Shown piece after piece: positions 1-7,942 of a stretch of DNA of 38,519 bases (its first letter is position 1; every line of letters starts with the position of its first letter). Location of the stretch: the NCBI GenBank assembly GCA_902727915.1, contig CACVAU010000025.1:1-38519 (forward strand), given 5' to 3'. The notes under the pieces are model-generated. The model was not told the DNA's origin and did no database searches. It saw only the letters and a list, made by a program, of their open reading frames with translations. The position numbers were made by a program, and so were the translations under genes. The DNA comes from an uncultured Sulfurovum sp. GTDB lineage: Bacteria; Campylobacterota; Campylobacteria; Campylobacterales; Sulfurovaceae.

Positions 1-45
1 CATTATAGGAACTATACAGCCTAAGAGTGTTATGATTTCTTTCAT
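1..45 (-). CDS. Possible N-terminus of a leftward gene, cut by the window edge
   Basis: On the minus strand an ATG at 45-43 opens a frame that stays open to the window edge and reads MKEIITLLGCIVPIM. It looks like the start of a signal peptide or membrane segment. It would diverge from the gene at 160, leaving about 114 bases between them for promoters. No strong ribosome binding site is visible (the upstream stretch is A/T-rich), and only 15 codons can be seen, so this is weak. The plus strand offers a competing reading, a short open frame ending in TAA at 50-52. Confidence 0.3.
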   Translation of the reverse strand, partial: MKEIITLLGCIVPIM

Positions 46-159
46 GAGATAACTTTTTAGTTTTTTTGCTTTAAAATTATATCTGTTATCTCTCTCTTTT
101 CTCTCTTGATTTTTGGCTAAGGTATTGGGGTAAGAGGTAGCTATTTAAACATTTCTATC

Positions 160-1371
160 ATGAGTATTGTATTTGTACTTTTAATAGATGGTGCTGGTGC
201 ATGGTTGACTGGTGTTAGTGGTGCTAAGTATTACACCGAAAATAAAGCAATTCAAACAGAAGAGTATAGAAATATTGAAGCTGGTAAGCAGAACGATAAC
301 TTACTAGTCCAAGCTTATCAATCAGACCTAAAGGCATATGAGCAAAGAGAAGCCGATTATAGAGCATTGTGTGAAGCTAATTTAGCAAGTCGTAAATGGA
401 GAGATTCAGTAACTAAAAATATGAATAATTGGTATAAAAAGAACCCACGCCTAACAGCTCCTAAATTTGCATCAAGTGGAGATATAAACAAAGAGTTCAA
501 CAGTATCAAAGAGGATAATAAAAGCTTTTTGGATGAGTATCTACACTACATTATTTTTGTGGTTTTATTGCTCCTTACTGGACTGTTACAGTATTTGACT
601 ATTTCAGAGATTAAAGAAGATTATGAAGATTTAGAGGACAGCTTAACAGCAAATAGAATTAGTAATCTTCAAACAGCTTTAGCAACTGCACAAGATATTG
701 AGGAGCAACACGAGAAAACTACCTTTGAAAATAAAGAGGATATGCAAAGAAAGAAGAATGAACAATTAAGAGACATGGACGGCATAGCAGACAAAAGGGA
801 AATAGTATTTAATGCTAAGGCTATCAGTAATGGTAATTTAGGACTTCAAAGAATAGCATCCAATAGTAATGCTTATGTTCCTACTGATGAAGCTAAGGCA
901 GGATATGTTGTTAATCCGTTTGGTGATGAGGGCAATAATAATGTGTCCGTTAAACGAAGCCGTTATAACGAAGAGCAAGAAAAAAGCCCACAAAGTAACC
1001 AACCGTTAAACGAGTCCGTTATAACGGATAGAAAAGATAGTGAGCCGTTAAACGGAGCCGTTATAACGAAGCCGTTAACGGATGAGCTTAAAAGCCCTAT
1101 TTCTCCATTGTTCACACCACAAGAGAAAGAACTAATTAATATACTTTGGAATAACGGAACTATTAAACGAAATAAACCCTTAATCTCACGTGATGAAGTA
1201 TTAAAAATCATTGGTGATACAAAGAACAATACAACAGCATTAAGAGACTTATACAAGAAGCTTACTGAACATGATTATGCATTTAGAAAAGTGGGGTACT
1301 TTGCGAAAACTGAAAACCCACTACAGCAACATAATAAAAACTATGATTTTAACTTAGGGGAATATCAATGA
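160..1371 (+). CDS. Membrane-anchored coiled-coil protein with C-terminal winged-helix-like domain (integrative element)
   Basis: A 403-residue protein I do not recognise. Residues 1-20 are hydrophobic and a clear membrane segment lies at about 128-148 (IIFVVLLLLTGLLQYLT). Between and after these are charged, helix-forming stretches (40-120 and 150-215) likely to be coiled coil. Residues 245-320 are a polar low-complexity linker. The last 80 residues (from FTPQEKELINILW) look like a winged helix, including SRDEVLKII followed by a second helix. The DNA of the linker carries a palindromic repeat array, listed separately. The frame is open back to 121 without an ATG and no good ribosome site precedes 160, so the start is uncertain. 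It overlaps the next gene by 4 bp (ATGA), implying coupled translation. A replication or partition role is inference only. Confidence 0.7.
   Translation: MSIVFVLLIDGAGAWLTGVSGAKYYTENKAIQTEEYRNIEAGKQNDNLLVQAYQSDLKAYEQREADYRALCEANLASRKWRDSVTKNMNNWYKKNPRLTAPKFASSGDINKEFNSIKEDNKSFLDEYLHYIIFVVLLLLTGLLQYLTISEIKEDYEDLEDSLTANRISNLQTALATAQDIEEQHEKTTFENKEDMQRKKNEQLRDMDGIADKREIVFNAKAISNGNLGLQRIASNSNAYVPTDEAKAGYVVNPFGDEGNNNVSVKRSRYNEEQEKSPQSNQPLNESVITDRKDSEPLNGAVITKPLTDELKSPISPLFTPQEKELINILWNNGTIKRNKPLISRDEVLKIIGDTKNNTTALRDLYKKLTEHDYAFRKVGYFAKTENPLQQHNKNYDFNLGEYQ
947..1081 (+). repeat. Iteron-like array of palindromic repeats inside a coding sequence
   Basis: Three direct units of CCGTTAAACG, 3 bases, CCGTTATAACG lie at 947-970, 1003-1026 and 1045-1068. 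A separate perfect palindrome, CCGTTAACGG, is at 1072-1081. The second unit extends to the perfect 12-bp palindrome CCGTTATAACGG (1016-1027). Unit 1 is read in a different frame (SVKRSRYN) from units 2 and 3 (PLNESVIT, PLNGAVIT), so the base sequence is conserved where the protein is not. A degenerate echo follows at about 1151-1170. The layout resembles iterons of a replication origin or an operator array. Confidence 0.85.
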
Positions 1372-2216
1372 AATTAGATGTAATAGCAAATGGGAAAAGA
1401 GGGGTGATTAATATCACCTCTGAGCAATTTATAATAGAAGATTTAAAAACGCATGTATGCAAAAAGTTAGAACTAATTGAGAGTGATTTTAAAGTTAAAG
1501 TTTCTTGTGGAGATAGTCCAAGTATAGAGCTGGTTAAAGTTCCCTCACTTTCTTTTAATCAGAAAGAGAACCTAAAGAGCGAGGTGGAAGTGATTAACGC
1601 ATACTTTAGCTATGAAAATAATGTATATGGTGATTTATGTATAAATATTTGTAGTAGTGTTGATGATGTTCTTCCTGATAGATACCACGCTGATAATAAT
1701 GGATTAAGCTACATTCTAAAATGCAATGAAAGAGTCGTTAAATTAGAGGGATATAATGGGCATTGGATAGAGTTTATGAAAAATACAGAACCAAATAAGA
1801 TAATAGATGTTTTTAACAATGCTAATAAATTGCTTTATAAAATTAGAATCATAAGAAGACCACCTAGAAAATGTGAGGGATGCAATGATAAAGATTACAG
1901 AGAGTGGAGAGAAAAGCATAAAGAATTTCTTAGGATTTTTTGGAGTGGTAGAGAGATGAACAAAGACGAAGATATTTTTAGTAATACACCTATTTATGTT
2001 ACTGAGTTAAATATGAGGTCAAACGATGTTGATAGTTTAAAAGGTGCTTACTGGTCACTTATTGCCGAGTATAGAAAAATATTTGTAATCGGTGGGCTTT
2101 ACATTACTTTGAAAGGTACAGAGGTTTTTATCAGTTCAGAGCTGGGAGCAAAAGAAAAGATATTCGACATGAATAGTGCAGATAGTATTAAAGCTTTTAT
2201 GAAAAGGGAAATATAA
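1368..2216 (+). CDS. Hypothetical protein of the integrative element
   Basis: A 282-residue soluble protein with no signal peptide, no membrane segment and no motif I recognise. A CEGC pair sits near residue 165 in a basic, charged stretch (RIIRRPPRKCEGCNDKDYREWREKHKEF), but no second cysteine pair is close enough for an obvious zinc site. The C-terminal third alternates hydrophobic strands and polar turns. The start overlaps the stop of the upstream gene by 4 bp and the stop is one base before the methyltransferase ATG, so the genes are almost certainly co-transcribed and translationally coupled. Function is unknown. Confidence 0.7.
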   Translation: MKLDVIANGKRGVINITSEQFIIEDLKTHVCKKLELIESDFKVKVSCGDSPSIELVKVPSLSFNQKENLKSEVEVINAYFSYENNVYGDLCINICSSVDDVLPDRYHADNNGLSYILKCNERVVKLEGYNGHWIEFMKNTEPNKIIDVFNNANKLLYKIRIIRRPPRKCEGCNDKDYREWREKHKEFLRIFWSGREMNKDEDIFSNTPIYVTELNMRSNDVDSLKGAYWSLIAEYRKIFVIGGLYITLKGTEVFISSELGAKEKIFDMNSADSIKAFMKREI

Positions 2217-2217
2217 C

Positions 2218-3018
2218 ATGCAATTAGTATTAAGCCTATTTACTGGTATTGGATTACTAGATAAAGCATTTAAAGAAGATGGTTTTTGTGTAGTTTCAAG
2301 TGGTGACCTCATAACTGGTCAAGATGTCCGTGACTTTACTGGTGTAAAAAACAAATTTGACGGCATCATAGGTGGTTCGCCATGTCAAGACTTTTCAAAA
2401 GCCAACCGTAACCGTCCAGAGTTAAATAAAAGTTATGGTTTTGAAATGCTAAACGAATTTAAAAGGGTTGTTTTAGAATGTAACCCTACATGGGCGTTAC
2501 TTGAAAATGTTGCTGGTGTTCCTAACTTAGAAATAGAGGGCTACAATTATCAACGTATAGACATTAACCAATCATGGTATGAAGATGTTAACAGACTAAG
2601 ACACATTCAATTCTATTACAAAGATACACTTACACCACTTCAAATAAAACGAAGTGTGACCGATCGAGATGTAAAGTTAACTGGTTGTGCTTTAGCTTCT
2701 GATAACCGAAGCTTTAACGAACTTAAAAAGCTTCAAGGTCTTAGTGATGATTTTAATTTACCATCTTTCAACGTTCAAGGTAAAAAGAGAGCAGTAGGTA
2801 ATGGAGTTCCATTATCTATTGGCAGAGTTTTAGCCCATGCTGTTAAAAGTGTGACCATACAGGATAACTTTAACGCTGCAGAGTCACAGTTTAAATATTG
2901 TCTTTGTGGTTGTGGTCGTGTGGTCACTTCTACACGTGCTAAGTATTATGACTATTCTTGTAGGAAGAGGAAACAGAGAAGTAATAAAAATAACATGCCT
3001 GGGAGAGTCACACTATGA
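2218..3018 (+). CDS. Orphan DNA (cytosine-5-)-methyltransferase, short form
   Basis: A 266-residue C5 methyltransferase that would transfer a methyl group from S-adenosylmethionine to cytosine. Visible motifs in order are motif I SLFTGIGLLDKAF (6-18), motif IV GGSPCQDFS (52-60, catalytic Cys56), motif VI ENV (95-97), motif VIII-like RLRHIQF (125-131) and motif X VGNGVPLSIGRVLA (192-205). The region between VIII and X is only about 60 residues, so the target-recognition domain is very small. Family members usually exceed 320 residues. A cysteine-rich tail (CLCGC at 227-231, Cys247) looks like an added zinc-binding element. No restriction endonuclease is adjacent, which suits a phage- or element-borne orphan enzyme protecting its own DNA. 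It overlaps the next gene by 4 bp. Confidence 0.88.
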   Translation: MQLVLSLFTGIGLLDKAFKEDGFCVVSSGDLITGQDVRDFTGVKNKFDGIIGGSPCQDFSKANRNRPELNKSYGFEMLNEFKRVVLECNPTWALLENVAGVPNLEIEGYNYQRIDINQSWYEDVNRLRHIQFYYKDTLTPLQIKRSVTDRDVKLTGCALASDNRSFNELKKLQGLSDDFNLPSFNVQGKKRAVGNGVPLSIGRVLAHAVKSVTIQDNFNAAESQFKYCLCGCGRVVTSTRAKYYDYSCRKRKQRSNKNNMPGRVTL

Positions 3019-3200
3019 GTAAAAAAACTAGGCGAGAGTGTTCTTATTGCCATAAAAAAAGATATGTAGAAAAATTGGTTTTAGTTCATTACCCTTTAAT
3101 CAAAAGAACAGCTTTTCATTGTGTAGAATGTTTTGAAAAATTTGATAGTTTATCAGAGTTCAGATATTTAAATAAATTGTCACCTAGAGAAGACAATTAG
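3015..3200 (+). CDS. Small zinc-ribbon protein
   Basis: A 61-residue basic protein with CSYC (residues 9-12) and CVEC (36-39), a spacing expected of a single zinc ribbon. Its ATG overlaps the TGA of the methyltransferase (ATGA), making it the last gene of the element operon. It is followed by a hairpin and a T-rich stretch. Small zinc proteins are common accessory genes of phages and integrative elements. No specific function can be assigned. Confidence 0.65.
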   Translation: MSKKTRRECSYCHKKRYVEKLVLVHYPLIKRTAFHCVECFEKFDSLSEFRYLNKLSPREDN

Positions 3201-3246
3201 ACGCATTCCCATTTTTAATGTAAATCAAGTATAATATAAACCTACA

Positions 3247-3280
3247 AAGTGAGTTCCCTCTCACTTGTTTAACTTTTAAA
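3247..3280 (+). terminator. Probable terminator of the element operon
   Basis: A perfect 7-bp stem AAGTGAG / CTCACTT (3247-3253 and 3260-3266) with a 6-base loop is followed by a T-rich run (GTTTAACTTTT). It lies about 50 bases after the stop of the zinc-ribbon gene. Confidence 0.55.
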
Positions 3281-3319
3281 ACCAATCATAAACTTTTTCA
3301 TCATAAAACCTCAAAAAAA

Positions 3320-3351
3320 TAGCAAAAATTGAGCCTATGGCTACACATAGG
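3320..3351 (-). terminator. ssrA: Candidate ssrA terminator
   Basis: Read on the minus strand, CCTATG / CATAGG form a 6-bp stem (3346-3351 and 3334-3339) with a 6-base loop. A U-rich tract with TTTTTGCTATTTTTTT follows. It is about 85 bases past the mature tmRNA 3' end. The stem is short, so the call is moderate. Confidence 0.45.
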
Positions 3352-3435
3352 TTACACTTTGTACTTTTTTCTAAAACTTAAAAATGTCCATAAAGGCTTA
3401 TTTTGTGGGGTTTTAATTGAAAAATTAGGCTTAAA

Positions 3436-3810
3436 TGGTGGAGACGAGGGGAATTGAACCCCTGTCCTAAAATAGCTAACACTATGCATCTACATGTTTA
3501 GTCGGTGATGTTAAATCTCATCTTGCTTCGCACAGCACCCAAAGCTATACAAGACCAGCTAGAATTCTCACACTATGGCATAGCTTCCATAGCGCATATC
3601 CATCAGATGTTATACCTCAAAATCCGAGTAAGATGGAACTCTTCGGCGAGGCAGTCCTCCGACGTAGTCGGGGTTAAAGACCTACGCTACTGCGTAAGCT
3701 GGACGGTAATCTGTATTGTTTGCAGTTATGCATTTTGAGCCGTATAACGGAATTGCCCAGTCCGACATGCACATAGCCTCGACTATTCCAGTCGAAACCA
3801 AGTCATCCCC
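3436..3810 (-). ncRNA. ssrA: tmRNA (transfer-messenger RNA), tag ANNTDYRPAYAVA
   Basis: This RNA rescues stalled ribosomes by trans-translation and tags the nascent peptide for proteolysis. The 5' end GGGGATGACTTGGTTTCGAC (from 3810) and the 3' end with the T-arm motif GGTTCAATTCC and terminal CCA (3436) pair as a 7-bp acceptor stem with wobbles. The mature RNA is about 375 nt. The tag frame runs from the GCA resume codon at 3723 to TAG at 3682 and encodes ANNTDYRPAYAVA. The gene is a single uninterrupted piece, not permuted. The 3' end is the boundary with the element to its left, consistent with ssrA being used as an attachment site that leaves the gene intact. Confidence 0.96.
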
Positions 3811-3817
3811 ATATTCT

Positions 3818-3865
3818 TGTAGATAAAATATGAAGGAGATTATCTACAGAGGAATTTTGATTATA
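3818..3865 (-). promoter_or_regulatory. ssrA promoter -10 and precursor leader hairpin
   Basis: On the minus strand a perfect TATAAT (3865-3860) would start transcription near 3853. The first transcribed bases form a perfect 9-bp stem TGTAGATAA / TTATCTACA (3848-3840 and 3826-3818), ending 8 bases before the mature tmRNA 5' end. The hairpin may guide 5' processing of the precursor. That role is inference. Confidence 0.55.
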
Positions 3866-3884
3866 ACACAAACTACTTTCTAAG

Positions 3885-4148
3885 TCAAGAAACCATCGAT
3901 ACTTTCCCATTATTCAAGTTAAGCCCAATACTTTTACTAATACGAAATGCAATATCTTCTAATTCCAAATCTTTCATTTCATCTGCTTCTTTTAATTTTA
4001 AAATTTCTTGACGTAGTCTAGCTTCTGTCTCCCGACTTGAAGCTAATGTCTCTTTTAACAAACGATTTTCTTCTTTAACTTGGTTATGTTTTTCTAATAC
4101 TAATGAAATTTTTGCGTCTAGCTCTTCTAAAACTGTTTTATCTGCCAT
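3885..4148 (-). CDS. Small ZapB-like coiled-coil protein
   Basis: An 87-residue acidic protein that is almost wholly one heptad-patterned helix (residues 5-65, e.g. LEELDAKISLVLEKHNQVKEE), with a short C-terminal tail. It has no signal peptide or enzyme motif. Size and pattern resemble ZapB/SlyX-type proteins, and ZapB bundles FtsZ-associated structures at the division site. Coiled coils attract false similarity, so I keep this as a fold description. AGGAT about 7 bases before the ATG supports the start. It lies 59 bases after trpA on the same strand and may be co-transcribed with it. Confidence 0.65.
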   Translation of the reverse strand: MADKTVLEELDAKISLVLEKHNQVKEENRLLKETLASSRETEARLRQEILKLKEADEMKDLELEDIAFRISKSIGLNLNNGKVSMVS

Positions 4149-4207
4149 ATATAAATCCTAATTTTTTTTTAAAAGTTAACTTTTATAATTGTAGCATTTT
4201 TTTTAAA

Positions 4208-4948
4208 TTATTCATTTATTTTTTCTTTGATCTCTTTAGCAAGTTTTGAGATATGTTTTATTTTTTGAGATTGATTTAACTGCTCATCTAAGAGAACTTT
4301 TACAAAAGCTGAGCCTACAATTACACCATCAACACCCCTAGCTTTTTCCTTTGCTGTTTTTTCATTAACACCAAAGCCAACATAAACAGGTGTTTTTGTG
4401 TGTTCCTTAATGCTTGTAATGATAGGTTGTAAATCTTCACTTTGTCCTGCACCTGTAATTCCTGCATAAGCAACCAAATAAATAAATTTTTGAGCCTCGG
4501 TTACAATCTCTTGTATCCTCTCTTTTGAGTCTGTAGGTGCAATAAAGTCAATTAAAGCAAGATTGGCTTCTTTCATCATTGGTTTATATGGATTGGCTTC
4601 TTCAAGAGGTAAATCAGGAATAATAAATCCATTCACACCACTCTGTTTAGCTTCATTAATAAAAAAGTCCATACCTTTATGATAAAAAGGATTAAAATAA
4701 CCCATCCATAGTGTATCAATATGAGGTGTAATTTGCCTTGACACATTGAAAAGATGTTCTAGTTTAAAACCATTTTCTAATGCTTTTAAATTTGCTTTTT
4801 CAATAATTGGTCCATCTGCTACAGGATCTGAAAAAGGCATACCAAGCTCTAAGGTGTCAACACCAGCTTCAGCCAAAGCCAAAGCCATATCAACAGTAAA
4901 CTCTAAAGAGGGGTAACCAGTGGTAATATATGCTACTAAATTTTTCAA
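4208..4948 (-). CDS. trpA: Tryptophan synthase alpha chain
   Basis: Cleaves indole-3-glycerol phosphate to indole and glyceraldehyde 3-phosphate; indole is channelled to the beta subunit TrpB. The signature GMPFSDPVADGPII is at 36-49. The paired catalytic acids (Glu49/Asp60 in E. coli) map to Glu34 and Asp45, the same 11-residue spacing. The C-terminal phosphate-binding motifs GFGV and GVIVGSAFV are present. At 246 residues it is slightly shorter than typical (about 260-270), mostly at the N-terminus. The start codon is TTG: the frame upstream reaches a stop without an ATG, and GAG sits 6-7 bases ahead. No other trp gene is in the window, so trpA is detached from trpB here. Confidence 0.95.
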   Translation of the reverse strand: MKNLVAYITTGYPSLEFTVDMALALAEAGVDTLELGMPFSDPVADGPIIEKANLKALENGFKLEHLFNVSRQITPHIDTLWMGYFNPFYHKGMDFFINEAKQSGVNGFIIPDLPLEEANPYKPMMKEANLALIDFIAPTDSKERIQEIVTEAQKFIYLVAYAGITGAGQSEDLQPIITSIKEHTKTPVYVGFGVNEKTAKEKARGVDGVIVGSAFVKVLLDEQLNQSQKIKHISKLAKEIKEKINE

Positions 4949-5033
4949 TACAAACTCTTTTCTAAATTAATAGCAGTATTATACATTTTTTTGATAAAAT
5001 GCTTAAATTAACTTAGATATTAGGGTAAGAACC

Positions 5034-5846
5034 ATGAGTATTCATACTGAAAAAATTGCTAAAAAAGTAACTTTAACCACCATAGCTAAAATGAAAGGTG
5101 TTGAACCTATTACTATGGTCACAGCTTACGATGCATTATTTGCAAAACTTTTTGATGGTCATGTTGACATGATACTTGTTGGGGATAGCCTTAACATGAG
5201 CTTTTTAGGAAAAGATGACACACTTTCTGCCACCATGGAGCAGATGATTTACCACACTCAGGCTGTGTGTAATGGTGCTTCTTTGCCTCTTATTGTTTTG
5301 GACATGCCTTTTGGCTCTTATACTACCGAAGAAGATGCTGTTAGAAATGCAACACGTGCCTATCAAGAAACCAATGCACAAGCTGTAAAAATAGAAGGTG
5401 GTAAAGAACGCGCATATATTGTTAAAGCATTAAGTCAAAACTCTATTGCTGTGTTAGGTCATATTGGCTTAATGCCACAATTTATCCGAAGTGATGGGGG
5501 GTATAAAATTCGTGGTAAAGACAAGACAGATATTGCCTCTTTAGTAGAAGATGCTAAAGCATTAGAAGCTGCTGGTGCATTTGCCATTGTAATTGAAGGG
5601 GTCAAGTCAGAAGCTGCCAAAGCCATTACTGATGCTATTACCATTCCAACCATCGGTATTGGTGCTGGACTCGACTGTGATGGACAAGTGCTTGTTTGGT
5701 CTGACATGTTTGGTTTCTTTGAAGACTTTAAACCCAAATTTGTTAAACAGTATTTTGATGGTGCTGAACTAATACGTAAAAATATTGACAACTATAGCAG
5801 TGAAGTCAAAAATAAAACATTTCCCAGTAAGGAATTTACTTACTAA
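5034..5846 (+). CDS. panB: 3-methyl-2-oxobutanoate hydroxymethyltransferase
   Basis: Transfers a hydroxymethyl group from 5,10-methylene-tetrahydrofolate to alpha-ketoisovalerate, giving ketopantoate for pantothenate and CoA synthesis. The 270-residue protein has the usual length. Family hallmarks are VTAYDALFAKLFD (29-41), the metal-binding VGDSLNM, LDMPFGSY, a KIEGG motif, GHIGLMPQ and GIGAG near residue 210. The gene is transcribed divergently from trpA. The following ruvB begins 45 bases downstream on the same strand, so panB, ruvB and the permease may share a transcript. Confidence 0.96.
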   Translation: MSIHTEKIAKKVTLTTIAKMKGVEPITMVTAYDALFAKLFDGHVDMILVGDSLNMSFLGKDDTLSATMEQMIYHTQAVCNGASLPLIVLDMPFGSYTTEEDAVRNATRAYQETNAQAVKIEGGKERAYIVKALSQNSIAVLGHIGLMPQFIRSDGGYKIRGKDKTDIASLVEDAKALEAAGAFAIVIEGVKSEAAKAITDAITIPTIGIGAGLDCDGQVLVWSDMFGFFEDFKPKFVKQYFDGAELIRKNIDNYSSEVKNKTFPSKEFTY

Positions 5847-5890
5847 GCTCATTTATGCTGCATAAAAATAAAAAATAAAGAAATAATTAT

Positions 5891-6892
5891 ATGGAACGAA
5901 TCGTAGACATAGAAACATTTAACAATGAATTCATTGAAGAGGTCTCATTACGCCCCTCTTCTTGGGATGAATACATTGGTCAAGTACAAATTAAAAAGAA
6001 CCTAAAAGTATTTATCGAAGCATCAAAAAAAAGAGATGAAGCCTTAGATCACATACTGTTTTTTGGTCCTCCTGGTTTAGGAAAAACAACCATTGCCAAT
6101 CTTATCGCTTCGGAAATGGGCGCAAATATTAAAACCACAGCTGCCCCTATGATAGAAAAATCGGGTGATTTAGCTGCTATTTTAACCAATGTTGAAGAAG
6201 GTGATATCTTATTTATTGATGAAATTCATCGTATGTCTCCAGCCATTGAAGAGATACTGTATTCAGCCATGGAAGACTTTAGACTGGACATTATTATTGG
6301 CTCTGGTCCAGCTGCGCAAACAGTAAAAATAGACTTACCACGTTTTACATTGGTAGGCGCAACAACGAGAGCTGGTATGCTATCACACCCTTTGCGTGAA
6401 CGTTTTGGAATGCACTTTCGTATGCAGTTTTACACAGCCGAAGAGTTAGCAGAAATTGTACGTTTGGCTTCCATTAAACTTGATAAAGTAACCCATACTG
6501 AAGCTGCACATGAAATTGCTAAAAGAAGCCGTGGTACACCAAGGTTAGCCCTACGACTTTTAAGAAGAGTACGTGATTTTTCAGAAGTTGCCAATGAAAA
6601 CAACATTAATATTAAAACTACTCAGTATGCACTTAACCAACTGGGTGTTAATAACTTAGGATTTGATGAAGAAGACATTCGTTTGCTTGAATTTCTTATT
6701 GCTTCTAAAGGTCGCCCCATGGGACTTTCTACCATTGCAGCTGCACTTTCTGAAGATGAAGGAACCATTGAAGATGTACTAGAGCCTTATCTTTTAGCCA
6801 ATGGGTATATTGAACGAACGGCACGTGGACGTGTTGCTACAGAAAAATCTTATAGCTACTTTAAGTTAGGAGGTAATAAAGATGCTGAGTAA
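5891..6892 (+). CDS. ruvB: Holliday junction branch migration ATPase RuvB
   Basis: Hexameric AAA+ motor that, with RuvA, drives branch migration of Holliday junctions during recombinational repair. Walker [10 protein letters not shown] is at 59-67, Walker B DEIH at 110-113, sensor 1 GATTRAG near 155, and the arginine-finger region HPLRERFG follows. The C-terminal winged helix contains [18 protein letters not shown] and the usual YIERTARGR. At 333 residues it is the standard length. Its last 11 bases overlap the start of the downstream permease gene. Confidence 0.98.
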   Translation: MERIVDIETFNNEFIEEVSLRPSSWDEYIGQVQIKKNLKVFIEASKKRDEALDHILFFGPPGLGKTTIANLIASEMGANIKTTAAPMIEKSGDLAAILTNVEEGDILFIDEIHRMSPAIEEILYSAMEDFRLDIIIGSGPAAQTVKIDLPRFTLVGATTRAGMLSHPLRERFGMHFRMQFYTAEELAEIVRLASIKLDKVTHTEAAHEIAKRSRGTPRLALRLLRRVRDFSEVANENNINIKTTQYALNQLGVNNLGFDEEDIRLLEFLIASKGRPMGLSTIAAALSEDEGTIEDVLEPYLLANGYIERTARGRVATEKSYSYFKLGGNKDAE

Positions 6893-7910
6893 ACGTGACT
6901 ATATTATTGCTATTCTCTTTGTTTTTGCCCTTATTGGTGCTTATACCATTTATCAGCCTTTTATACTCTCTATGGTCGTTGCCCTACTCCTTACCATGGC
7001 AACAGGTAACCTTCATCATAAAATTACTTCAAATATAGATTCAGAAAAAATTTCAGCAACGATTCTAAGTTTATTACTTTTAATTCTTCTTTTTGTCCCC
7101 ATCATCTATATTGCAACAACAGGGGTACAATCTTTAGCCTCCATTGATGCCAATATTATTACCCAAACCACCATTAAACTTATCTCCCTTTCTGAAGGTA
7201 TTCCTTTATTAGAAGATTGGTCAAAAGAGTACTTAGATAACCAAAAAATATTAGAAAACATTAAAACTTCAACAACCACAATTACCACAGCTGGTAGCCA
7301 TGGAATTGGATTTATCAAAAATGTTTTCTTTGTGATTGTTTTTTATTTCATACTCAACTCTTATGCTGATAAGCTCTTCTCTTTAATTACCTCATTTTTA
7401 CCCATGAATGATGAAGAAGGTAATAAAATTTTAAAAGATATATCTTCCACAATGGAAGTTGTTTTTTATTCTATTATTGTCACAGCTATCTTTGAAGGCT
7501 TACTCTTTGGTGTTGTCATTTCATTTTTTGGATTTAATGGTTTACTTTTGGGAACCATTTACGGATTTGCCTCACTAATTCCTTTTGTTGGTGGTGCCTT
7601 GGTTTGGATGCCCGTTTCTCTTTATGCTTGGAATACCATTAATGCCAATTCGGCTATTATAATAGCCCTTTACTCTATACTAGTCATCTCTATACTCGCT
7701 GACACGTTCATTAAACCTATGATTATCAAATACATTAAAGACAACATATTACAAAGCTCTGCACAGATTAATGAATTATTGATCTTCTTTTCCATTGTTG
7801 CAGGTATGAGTTCTTATGGCTTTTGGGGAATGATTTTAGGACCAGCAATTACTTCTTTTTTAATTGCAATTTCTAAAATTTATATTGAATTATATGGAAA
7901 AAATGTCTAA
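6882..7910 (+). CDS. AI-2E family permease (PerM/YdiK-like)
   Basis: A 342-residue polytopic inner-membrane protein with about seven or eight hydrophobic segments, including two near the N-terminus ([32 protein letters not shown]), one at about 60-80 and a cluster from 140 to the end. The pattern and the conserved C-terminal signature ([13 protein letters not shown], then PMIIKYI, then a Gly-rich WGMILGPAI) match the AI-2E transporter family. Substrates are poorly defined for most members; autoinducer-2 export is established for only a few, so I do not assign it. It overlaps ruvB by 11 bp, suggesting translational coupling without an obvious functional link. Confidence 0.88.
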   Translation: MLSKRDYIIAILFVFALIGAYTIYQPFILSMVVALLLTMATGNLHHKITSNIDSEKISATILSLLLLILLFVPIIYIATTGVQSLASIDANIITQTTIKLISLSEGIPLLEDWSKEYLDNQKILENIKTSTTTITTAGSHGIGFIKNVFFVIVFYFILNSYADKLFSLITSFLPMNDEEGNKILKDISSTMEVVFYSIIVTAIFEGLLFGVVISFFGFNGLLLGTIYGFASLIPFVGGALVWMPVSLYAWNTINANSAIIIALYSILVISILADTFIKPMIIKYIKDNILQSSAQINELLIFFSIVAGMSSYGFWGMILGPAITSFLIAISKIYIELYGKNV

Positions 7911-7933
7911 CATGAAGTGACTTTTACTTCATG
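7911..7933. terminator. Bidirectional hairpin between convergent genes
   Basis: A perfect 8-bp stem CATGAAGT / ACTTCATG with a 7-base loop (GACTTTT) sits directly after the permease stop and 9 bases before the stop of the convergent outer-membrane gene. There is no long U-run on either side. Confidence 0.5.
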
Positions 7934-7942
7934 CTAAATAAA

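Noticed and set aside
947..1081. CRISPR-like array
   Set aside because: Units are short palindromes with irregular spacing (56 and 42 bases), inside a translated frame, and no cas gene is present.
3505..3738. An open frame of 77 codons on the plus strand
   Set aside because: It lies wholly antisense to the tmRNA gene, whose RNA signature is unambiguous.
6882..7910. Autoinducer-2 exporter as a specific function
   Set aside because: Membership of the AI-2E family is clear, but substrates vary and nothing nearby (no luxS) supports AI-2.
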